6,045 bases of DNA from an uncultured Synergistales bacterium (lineage in GTDB: Bacteria; Synergistota; Synergistia; Synergistales; Aminobacteriaceae). The position numbers and the translations under genes are program-made. Under the pieces are notes generated by a model. That model was not told the DNA's origin, ran no database searches, and saw only the letters and a list, made by a program, of their open reading frames with translations. Shown in pieces: positions 1 through 5,724 of this stretch. Each line of letters opens with the position of its first letter. Position 1 is the first letter of the stretch. The DNA is taken from positions 1 to 6,045 of the forward strand of contig CAJOEQ010000186.1 in the NCBI GenBank assembly GCA_905233515.1, read 5' to 3'.

Positions 1-48
1 GCTATTGCCCTGCAGTGAGGATCTGACTCGTTTAAAATATTCTGCCAT
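1..48 (-). CDS. 5' end of the next operon gene (partial, unidentified; possibly holB by synteny)
   Basis: An ATG at 48-46 opens a frame that stays open to the window edge (16 codons, MAEYFKRVRSSLQGNS). It begins 1 nt after the TAA of the DUF327 gene (52-50), so it is probably translated by coupling; I see no convincing Shine-Dalgarno sequence directly in front of it. The visible residues are basic and amphipathic but carry no family motif. In Bacillus the gene after yaaR is holB (DNA polymerase III delta' subunit), and that is the best guess from gene order. The sequence alone neither supports nor excludes it. The start is well supported by position, but the identity is not known. Confidence 0.5.
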   Translation of the reverse strand, partial: MAEYFKRVRSSLQGNS

Positions 49-49
49 G

Positions 50-508
50 TTACATTAACAGCGAGATTAGACAACCTTTTATTTCCTCCATTAAAGCAAG
101 TGCCTTCGTTCGATTTCCTTCATATAAGAATGCCTCTTCTAATTCGTCCATTGCCTGTTCTGCGCGTTCGATTGTTACGTACATTTTCCTGTCAGTCTTG
201 CGCCATCTCATATCGCGTTTAATTCTAAGTCCCTTTGTTGCGCGCTTTAGTAATTCATTCAGGACTGAGCGATATTCAGCAATTAATCTACCGCCCGGAA
301 ATACTGATAATTTATCAGAAAGCTCGTATAACTGATCTAATAAGTCTTCAAGCTCGGCGGCCTCCATTGCTGACTCAAAAGAAAATCCCGACGCAGAAAT
401 ATTTGATGCCGCTTCAGTGTGATGTCCTGTGCTTGAGCTTCCAAATTCGACTCTAGGCTGTGAAGGTGCAGGCTCGCCCCCTCCTCGTTTTATCTGAATG
501 GGACTCAA
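50..508 (-). CDS. DUF327 / YaaR-family protein
   Basis: A 152-residue cytoplasmic protein with no signal peptide or membrane segment. Residues 1 to about 45 are Gly/Ser/Pro-rich and probably disordered. The rest is helical and charged. It resembles Bacillus YaaR (DUF327): an IAEYRSVLNELLKRAT stretch in the middle (YaaR has a similar AKYKNLVKRF region) and a C-terminal EEIKGCLISLLM that matches the YaaR ending EIKGLLINLYT closely. The molecular function of the family is not established. The start is TTG at 508-506, supported by a strong GGAGG at 520-516 (7-nt spacing). The TTGA shared with the tmk stop gives a 4-nt overlap, so translation is probably coupled to tmk. In Bacillus yaaR also lies just downstream of tmk, which supports the assignment independently of sequence. 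Confidence 0.85.
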   Translation of the reverse strand: MSPIQIKRGGGEPAPSQPRVEFGSSSTGHHTEAASNISASGFSFESAMEAAELEDLLDQLYELSDKLSVFPGGRLIAEYRSVLNELLKRATKGLRIKRDMRWRKTDRKMYVTIERAEQAMDELEEAFLYEGNRTKALALMEEIKGCLISLLM

Positions 509-1116
509 ATTTTTGCCTCCAGTTCTGTAATTATCGCTCTGAAAGTCTCTTCTATTGAAAGATTATCGCAATTAATCACAATAAAATTTTTCTTTTCACT
601 GCATGACCTGTAGAAATTTGCGACTCGAGTCATCAATTCTAGACCTTCAGACTCAAATTTATCATTAAGATTCTTGCGCTCCTGAACTCGTTTAAAAGCG
701 ATTTCCGGCGAAATATCAAGGAAAATTTTTATATCAGGTTCGGGGAATTCGCAGGAGTCTATTAATTTTTTTGTTAGTGAAAGATTCTCATTATGGCCGC
801 CCGATTGATAAGCAAGAGTCGAGTCGTTATAACGCTCGCAAATTACATTATGACCCGCTTTGAGTTCAGGCAAAATTTTTTTATTCACGTGTTCGGCTCT
901 ATCAGCAAGAAATAATAATAACTCTGACATAACACTAAAATTTTTGCTCGATAAAATGAACTCGCGCAATTTCTTGCAAGTATCACAGCCCCCCGGCTCA
1001 AATGTCGATATAGTTTTGAGTCCCGTGAAATTTTCCAGCCATTTAGCTACTTTTGCGGCTTGAGTGCTTTTACCGCTCCCGTCAATGCCTTCTATTACAA
1101 TAAATTTTGCTTTCAT
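505..1116 (-). CDS. tmk: Thymidylate (dTMP) kinase
   Basis: A 203-residue cytoplasmic enzyme of usual family length. It phosphorylates dTMP to dTDP with ATP, the last specific step towards dTTP. The P-loop GIDGSGKST is at residues 10-18. FEPGG at 39-43 stands where the family usually has REPGG. The nucleotide/dTMP-binding ADRAEHV is at 71-77, and ERYNDSTLAYQ at 94-104 is the family's DRY-x-DS-x-AYQ motif with Glu for Asp. A LID-like ERKNLNDKFE lies at 146-155, followed by the helix with TRV. ATG at 1116-1114 is chosen because it precedes the P-loop by the usual 9 residues; a GGAG about 10 nt upstream lies in the last codons of the S55 gene. The gap to that gene is 4 nt, and the TGA stop overlaps the next start. 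FEPGG and a CxxC (C44-C47) just after it are mild departures from the usual motif. Confidence 0.95.
   Translation of the reverse strand: MKAKFIVIEGIDGSGKSTQAAKVAKWLENFTGLKTISTFEPGGCDTCKKLREFILSSKNFSVMSELLLFLADRAEHVNKKILPELKAGHNVICERYNDSTLAYQSGGHNENLSLTKKLIDSCEFPEPDIKIFLDISPEIAFKRVQERKNLNDKFESEGLELMTRVANFYRSCSEKKNFIVINCDNLSIEETFRAIITELEAKI
516..520 (-). promoter_or_regulatory. Shine-Dalgarno GGAGG fixing the TTG start of the DUF327 gene
   Basis: On the minus strand GGAGG is followed by 7 nt and then TTG at 508-506. No ATG with comparable spacing exists, so this site decides the start. It lies within the last codons of tmk. Confidence 0.75.
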
Positions 1117-1120
1117 TGCC

Positions 1121-2773
1121 TCACTTCTCCACGTGTATAATTCTCTTCATCATGCCGTCAATAAAATATTCAGAGCTTAAAATTTTTAACGTCCCTTCTT
1201 TAATTCGGCGTGATTTAGTCTCGCTTAAATATTCCTGTTCTTCCGGCAAAAAGTCAGAATTATTCTTCCCGCTTAATACATTTTTTAATGACTCGCCGAG
1301 TTTGTCAGTGTTAAGCTCAATAAACAGCTCATTATTTGAGTCGATTGCCTTTAACTCGTCTAACATTCTTGCAAGACTATTTATAGATTTATAGCCTGAT
1401 TCTACAGCAAGTTGACTCATAGGCTGAGTATTTCCACCTCTGACTACTACTTCACAGACTCCGGAAGCCGACTCAGGAATCCGCAAAATAAATTTACGCC
1501 TGAATGTACCTTTTCGCCACTCACGCAAAGTAACAATTATTGTAACTTCATCGCCGGGACTCGCGGTTTTAGGTGCGTCAACGTCTTCAATTATCAAAGC
1601 GCGCGGGGATTCTGTAGCATTGACTGTGATTCTAAATCCAACCGGCATAATATCAGCGAACGGCTGAGTCATAAAAGCGTCTATAATTTTTACTGGCTGC
1701 TCAAAGGCCTTTGCTAAGACATTTTCACCGGAGAAAAATATATCTTGACGAGTCCAGCCGTTATTAACATTTTTTGCGTCAATCCGTAAATTTATTAACA
1801 TTGTGCCTTGACCTTTGCGCCCCCATGCCTCTTCAGTTAAGCCCGTATAAATCCCGTTAAGCAATGAAGGAGTCAAAAACTCATCAGCTACGACTCTAAA
1901 TTTATAATTGCTTGATTCTCCAGTGTCTAAATTGTTAAATACAAGCTCGCAACCGATTGAATGACCGAAATAATTAAATCTGCCCGCGATTCCTGATTCT
2001 CTATCATGAGTTATAGTGCCGTTAATTGATAGCGGAGTCGTTAATTTAAACGGGAATGATGAGCTGTTCACTGTCTCATGTATGAAAGTCTTTGCCGCCG
2101 GATAATTCGCCCCGCCCCGCTTTAAAAACGAATGACCGAACGCAAGAAATTCGCCGGTTTTAGATGTTGCTGTGATTGTCCCTGAAGCTGATAAATCAAC
2201 GTCGCCCCATGCCAGCAAGACAGATACAGAGTCGCCCGGTTTGAGTCTTGAATTATCTATATTTATATTTTGAGATGCGCGCGAAATTCCTTGAGTCAAA
2301 TTCAGGCCAAGAGAGTCAGCAAATTTTTCAAGCAGAAAATTTTTATTCATTCCCGATAAAATTAAATCGCCGGCTAAAAAATTTTCTTTCTGATTCAAAT
2401 TATCGTCAAAAATTGCGCACATTTCTTCAATAGGCGTTATTGTAGCTAGAGTCTGATCTGAATTCGCCCACCCGCTGCGAACTGCTCCGGCAATTCTCCC
2501 GCGAATATATACAGGTGAGCCGCTCATGCCCTTAGCAAGTTTATAGCCTCCTAAAAATTTTATTAATATTTCGTTGCGATTCGGCGTTTTAGGAATTATG
2601 CTAATTATTTTAACGGGGATTTTTGCCGGAGTTAGACCTCTTAAAACTGTTAAAGCGTGGCCGGTCATGCCGGGTCTTACTTGATTTAATTTCATGATTG
2701 GCTGTTCGGGAGTAAATGCCTGCGAACTCTCACAAGTTATCATAATTAATATAGCAATAAAAATTTTACGCAT
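1121..2773 (-). CDS. Secreted SpoIVB/S55-type serine peptidase-like protein
   Basis: A 550-residue protein with a Sec-type signal peptide: MRK, a hydrophobic stretch at residues 4-13, and a likely cleavage after SQA near residue 19. It is therefore probably periplasmic or extracellular. Residues about 29-60 (VRPGMTGHALTVLRG and after) resemble the segment that opens the non-sporulation S55 proteins. GMSGSP at 82-87 is the S55 serine motif with S84 as candidate nucleophile, followed by VYIRGRIAGAV and a TPIEEM motif. LAFGHSF at 210-216 carries the candidate histidine H214, and a DRESGIAGR segment follows at 257-265. The Ser motif lies before the His motif, opposite to sporulation SpoIVB as I recall it, but as I recall it in the secreted S55 relatives of non-sporulating bacteria. 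Residues about 400-445 look like a beta-rich C-terminal domain. The substrate is unknown. The ATG at 2773 overlaps the end of prfB by 8 nt and has an AGAGG about 9 nt upstream. No spore genes are nearby, so a sporulation role is unlikely. Confidence 0.85.
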   Translation of the reverse strand: MRKIFIAILIMITCESSQAFTPEQPIMKLNQVRPGMTGHALTVLRGLTPAKIPVKIISIIPKTPNRNEILIKFLGGYKLAKGMSGSPVYIRGRIAGAVRSGWANSDQTLATITPIEEMCAIFDDNLNQKENFLAGDLILSGMNKNFLLEKFADSLGLNLTQGISRASQNINIDNSRLKPGDSVSVLLAWGDVDLSASGTITATSKTGEFLAFGHSFLKRGGANYPAAKTFIHETVNSSSFPFKLTTPLSINGTITHDRESGIAGRFNYFGHSIGCELVFNNLDTGESSNYKFRVVADEFLTPSLLNGIYTGLTEEAWGRKGQGTMLINLRIDAKNVNNGWTRQDIFFSGENVLAKAFEQPVKIIDAFMTQPFADIMPVGFRITVNATESPRALIIEDVDAPKTASPGDEVTIIVTLREWRKGTFRRKFILRIPESASGVCEVVVRGGNTQPMSQLAVESGYKSINSLARMLDELKAIDSNNELFIELNTDKLGESLKNVLSGKNNSDFLPEEQEYLSETKSRRIKEGTLKILSSEYFIDGMMKRIIHVEK

Positions 2774-3875
2774 TCGGCTTAACCTCTTTTGCGCGCTGTC
2801 TCAAATATTCCATAATGAAATCATTTATATCACCGTCAAGAATTGATTGCACGCTGCCTCGTTCGTAATTAGTCCTGTGATCTTTCACGAGCGTATACGG
2901 GTGTAATACATAAGTTCGTATTTGACTGCCCCATGCTGCTTCTTTCTTGTCGCCGATTACTGAGTCTAATTCTTCCTGTCTTTCTTGATTAGCTAGTTCG
3001 TATAATCTGCTTGCATTGCTACTTGTCTATTCATGTGCTGGGAGCGTTCATTTTGACAAGTTACGACTATTCCCGACGGTATATGTGTAATTCTCACTGC
3101 TGAGTCAGTCCTGTTCACGTATTGACCTCCTGCTCCGCTTGCTCTGAAAGTGTCAATTTTCAAATCTTCAGGCTTTATGTCAATATTTACGTCGTCGCTG
3201 ATTTCAGGTGAGACAAGAACAGCCGCAAAACTCGTGTGTCTCCTGTGAGCTGAGTCAAACGGCGAAATTCGTATAAGTCTATGCACGCCCTTTTCTGCTT
3301 TGAGAAATCCATATGAATAATCGCCTTCTATCAAAATCGCCGCGCTTTTTATGCCTTCTCCCTCATCTGTTGCAGCCTCGATTATATTTGTCTTGAATCC
3401 TTCACGTTCGCAGTAACGCAAATACATTCGCATTAACATGCCCGCCCAGTCCTGAGAGTCAAGCCCGCCGGATCCTGCGTGAATCATTAATATTGCATTT
3501 GATGAGTCATAAGGCTCATTCAATAATAATAATAGGCTTTGGCGTTCGAGTTCATTTTTTAAGTTCGAGGCTCTTTGTGTGAATTCTGACTCTAGCTCGT
3601 TATCTTGAATATCTGATAAAATTTCTTCAAGCGCAATTAAATCATCATATTCTGATTTTATATGAGTCATGCTGTCGAGTCGTGAATTTATTTGTGCGAG
3701 TTCCTTTAGAGTCTCGCTGCTGCCCTCTGAAGTCCAGAAATTTGGATCTGATGTTATTTGCGTGAGTTCCTGCGAGCGTCTTTCAAGTTCGGGGATGTCA
3801 AAGGCTGTCCTGCATTGCTGAAATTAGCGTGTGCAGTTCTTCCAGTTCTGTTTTGAGATTTAAATTTTGATTCAT
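2766..3875 (-). CDS. prfB: Peptide chain release factor 2: programmed +1 frameshift plus a second, disrupting frame break
   Basis: RF2 recognises UGA/UAA in the ribosomal A site and triggers peptide release. ATG at 3875-3873 follows AGGTG with 6-nt spacing. Codons 1-25 end at an in-frame TGA (3800-3798), and a CTT TGA C site shifts reading +1, as in most bacteria. The shifted frame holds the RF2 stop-codon-reading SPF (about residues 204-206) and the catalytic GGQ (about 249-251, in [11 protein letters not shown]), almost the E. coli numbering. After HMNRQVAMQ the frame breaks and reaches TAG at 2995-2993, giving a product of about 293 residues. The expected C-terminus ([29 protein letters not shown]) continues in another frame to TAA at 2768-2766. 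Restoring 10 nt at the break would give about 372 residues, a normal RF2 length. As written the gene is broken. A sequencing or assembly error is the likeliest explanation because RF2 is normally essential. Confidence 0.93.
2783..2787 (-). promoter_or_regulatory. Shine-Dalgarno AGAGG for the S55 gene, inside the end of prfB
   Basis: AGAGG on the minus strand is followed by 9 nt and then ATG at 2773-2771. It overlaps the last codons of the restored prfB frame. This supports the chosen start and translation of the protease from the same mRNA as prfB. Confidence 0.6.
3008..3020 (-). other. Unexpected frame break in the prfB C-terminal domain
   Basis: On the minus strand the upstream frame reads ATG CAA GCA GAT TAT ACG AAC TAG. 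The family sequence (SRLYELA) is instead found by reading GCA AGC AGA TTA TAC GAA CTA GCT. Alignment to the family pattern AMK-x-x-KAKLYEL shows two residues missing at this exact spot. That equals a loss of 10 nt, which could arise by collapse between two GCAA repeats (expected form ATGCAA-6 nt-GCAAGC). I see no slippery heptamer here. Confidence 0.85.
3797..3803 (-). promoter_or_regulatory. Programmed +1 frameshift site of prfB (CTTTGAC)
   Basis: In-frame CTT TGA C sits at codons 25-26, the same position as in E. coli prfB. Low RF2 lets the ribosome slip forward and read GAC, and high RF2 terminates at UGA, so RF2 controls its own synthesis. A CAGGA four nt before CTT is a weaker version of the stimulatory internal Shine-Dalgarno (AGGGGG in E. 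coli). Reading resumes with [12 protein letters not shown], a good RF2 domain 1 sequence. Confidence 0.95.
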
Positions 3876-3898
3876 TAAATACACCTAATTTTTTTATA

Positions 3899-3904
3899 AT
3901 TATA
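3899..3904 (-). promoter_or_regulatory. Candidate -10 element for the prfB operon
   Basis: TATAAT on the minus strand, about 24 nt upstream of the prfB ATG. The only -35-like hexamer I see (TTGCGT, 3926-3931) is 21 bp away, which is longer than ideal. The region is very AT-rich, so chance matches are easy. The call rests mainly on the operon needing a promoter here. Confidence 0.3.
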
Positions 3905-4021
3905 TATGAAATATTATCATAGATTACGCAAAATAATTAGCTTGAACGGGCAATAAATTATCATGACGAGAATCAAAAATTATCGCGCTTATAAAATGTC
4001 AAGAAGTATTTTATATCAATC

Positions 4022-4030
4022 TGCTATACT
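4022..4030 (+). promoter_or_regulatory. Extended -10 promoter element (TGCTATACT) for the Na/Pi transporter operon
   Basis: TGCTATACT matches the extended -10 pattern TGnTATAAT with one mismatch. The -35 region about 17 bp upstream is poor, which an extended -10 can tolerate. Transcription would begin near 4037, giving a leader of about 50 nt that includes the ribosome binding site at 4072-4078. Confidence 0.5.
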
Positions 4031-4045
4031 TACAAGCAAGACAAT

Positions 4046-4061
4046 ATTTAAATTTTTAAAT
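4046..4061. repeat. Small AT-only inverted repeat in the transporter leader
   Basis: ATTTAAA-TT-TTTAAAT is a perfect 7-bp inverted repeat with a 2-bp spacer, between the predicted transcription start and the ribosome binding site. It could be an operator, or chance in AT-rich DNA. It is too weak to act as a terminator. Confidence 0.3.
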
Positions 4062-4071
4062 TCTAATCAGA

Positions 4072-4078
4072 AAGGAAG
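4072..4078 (+). promoter_or_regulatory. Shine-Dalgarno AAGGAAG fixing the TTG start of the Na/Pi transporter
   Basis: AAGGAAG is followed by 8 nt and then TTG at 4087-4089. The next in-frame ATG is codon 23, inside the first conserved transmembrane segment, so TTG is the start that keeps the family N-terminus. Confidence 0.75.
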
Positions 4079-4086
4079 TCGCGAAT

Positions 4087-5721
4087 TTGGATTTACAGAC
4101 AGCTTTTAATATCGCGGGCGGAGTCGCTTTATTTCTTTACGGAATAAGACTCATGAGCGAGGCCTTGCAATTTATAGCGGGCGACAAAATGCGTCAATTA
4201 ATAGGAACTCTTACAAAGACTCCATTACGGGGGATTTTCGTGGGAATTCTCGTTACAGTTCTAATTCAATCAAGCACAGGCACTACAGTAATGACAGTAA
4301 GTTTTGTTAATACAGGCCTGTTAAATCTTACTCAAGCAATCGGCATTATAATGGGAGCTAACATCGGGACAACTGTAACAGCTCAAATTATAGCCTTCAA
4401 AATTGAAGCCTTTGCACTGCCTTTAATAGCAATCGGTGTAGTTCTCTCAATGTTCAGCAAAACTAAAAGACTTTCATATTTTGCAAGTGGAGTCGTCGGT
4501 CTTGGCCTGCTTTTCATGGGAATGAAGACAATCGAGGGAGCTACGGGAATAATCGCGCAGTATAAAGACGTGTTATTAATGCTCGGGACGAATCCTATAA
4601 CAGGAGTAATCGCGGGAATGATTTTAACTATTTTAATACAATCAAGTGCGGCTACAATAGGTTTAACGATGGCTCTAGCGTCTCAGGGATTAATTACACT
4701 TGATGCGGCAATTCCCATAATTTTAGGCGATAACTTAGGCACAACTTTAACTGCTGTAGTAGTCTCACTTAATGCGACTCGACCGGCAAAACAAGCGGCA
4801 ATGGCTCACGTTCTATTTAACTTAATCGGGAGCGTTATATTTTTGTTAGCTGTTCCGATTTACAAGCAAATTATTATATTAAGTTCTCCAGATATAGCTA
4901 GACAAATTGCAAACGCTCATACAATTTTTAACGTTTTAAACACGATTATATTCTTCCCATTCGTGAATTTATTAGCGAAATTAATAAGTACAATTATTCC
5001 GTTGAGACCTGAAGACAAGCCCGAAGAAGTTATGTATCTTGATCCGACTTTAATAAATGTCTCAACAGCAAGCGCGGTTGCAGCCGTTAAAGATGAGTTA
5101 CTGCACATGGGAGCAATCGTTGAAAAAATGTTTAAATTGATTCGTACGGCATTTTTTGAGTTCGACGCAGCAAAACTTGAAGACCGCCGCAAAAAATTTG
5201 ATAACTACGAAGAGAGCGTAAACAAATTAACTCGTGCAATTTCGTCATATGCGTCTGAAATATGGCAAAAGGGAGTCTCTGATGAGGTCTCGACTGTCTT
5301 AGGCTGTTACGTGAATGCGTCTCTTGACCTTGAGAGAATTGGCGACCGTGCAGAAAATTTAATAGAACGCTGCGATTACATGGACAATTATTTGTCAGAA
5401 GATGCCATTAACGAATTTCGCGATATGTATGATACTACTACTCTTGCAATAACTACATCACTTGAGTCAATCGGTGAAGAGAGCGCGTCTAAAGCATGGA
5501 AAGTTATTTATGACTACGAAAAAAGAATCGACGAGCAAGAACGCGAATATCGCAAAAATCATATTGAAAGACTCAACCGCGGCGAATGTGATCCTGAAAA
5601 GGGCGTGAACTTCATAACCCTATTAAGCAATCTAGAGAGAATCGGCGATCATAGCAATAACGTAGCAGGCTATACACTTGAGATTCTTTCACTTGATAAG
5701 AGTAAGAAACCGGCAGCATAA
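4087..5721 (+). CDS. Na+/phosphate cotransporter family protein with C-terminal PhoU-like domain
   Basis: A 544-residue inner-membrane protein. Residues 1 to about 305 are hydrophobic, with two related repeats typical of the NptA/YjbB type of Na/Pi cotransporter. Each repeat has a QSS signature (LIQSSTGTT at 59-67 and LIQSSAAT at 183-190) and a following G-x-N-x-GTT loop (GANIGTT at 90-96 and GDNLGTT at 214-220). Residues about 325-535 form a charged, helical PhoU-like domain with paired metal-binding type motifs: DLERIGDRAENL at 414-425 and NLERIGDHSNNV at 515-526, both ExxxD. The expected role is sodium-coupled phosphate movement; E. coli YjbB is reported to export phosphate, so direction is open. 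The fused PhoU domain suggests control by phosphate status. The start is TTG, and the length is normal for the fused form. It is followed after 3 nt by a cell-wall gene, probably on the same transcript. Confidence 0.93.
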   Translation: MDLQTAFNIAGGVALFLYGIRLMSEALQFIAGDKMRQLIGTLTKTPLRGIFVGILVTVLIQSSTGTTVMTVSFVNTGLLNLTQAIGIIMGANIGTTVTAQIIAFKIEAFALPLIAIGVVLSMFSKTKRLSYFASGVVGLGLLFMGMKTIEGATGIIAQYKDVLLMLGTNPITGVIAGMILTILIQSSAATIGLTMALASQGLITLDAAIPIILGDNLGTTLTAVVVSLNATRPAKQAAMAHVLFNLIGSVIFLLAVPIYKQIIILSSPDIARQIANAHTIFNVLNTIIFFPFVNLLAKLISTIIPLRPEDKPEEVMYLDPTLINVSTASAVAAVKDELLHMGAIVEKMFKLIRTAFFEFDAAKLEDRRKKFDNYEESVNKLTRAISSYASEIWQKGVSDEVSTVLGCYVNASLDLERIGDRAENLIERCDYMDNYLSEDAINEFRDMYDTTTLAITTSLESIGEESASKAWKVIYDYEKRIDEQEREYRKNHIERLNRGECDPEKGVNFITLLSNLERIGDHSNNVAGYTLEILSLDKSKKPAA

Positions 5722-5724
5722 AGC

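Larger units (their letters stand above)
3876..4086. other. Divergent intergenic region between prfB and the Na/Pi transporter
   Basis: 211 bp of AT-rich DNA between two divergently transcribed operons. It contains no open frame of interest, no tRNA and no intrinsic terminator; none is expected between divergent genes. It must hold both promoters. Candidate elements are listed separately. I see no clear Pho-box repeats that would tie the transporter to phosphate control. Confidence 0.7.

Noticed and set aside
1107..1394. Plus-strand open frame of 95 codons opposite the S55 gene
   Set aside because: It is fully antisense to a well-supported coding region, has no family motif and no good ribosome binding site. 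The same applies to the frames at 235-456, 860-1063, 1412-1717 and 2248-2433.
1121..2773. Sporulation protein SpoIVB
   Set aside because: The order of Ser and His motifs, the length, the signal peptide and the housekeeping context differ from sporulation SpoIVB. No other spore gene is visible.
2993..3020. A second programmed frameshift in prfB
   Set aside because: There is no slippery heptamer and no stimulatory Shine-Dalgarno in the right place. The stop is TAG, which RF1 reads. The join would also omit two residues of a conserved helix, so a deletion or an assembly error fits better.
3876..4086. Riboswitch or small RNA gene in the divergent intergenic region
   Set aside because: The region is AT-rich without stable GC-paired stems or a terminator. 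The predicted transporter leader is only about 50 nt, too short for known riboswitch classes of useful size.
4917..5192. Minus-strand open frame of 91 codons inside the transporter gene
   Set aside because: It is antisense to the transmembrane-PhoU junction of a clear transporter. Its composition is explained as a shadow, with no motif of its own.
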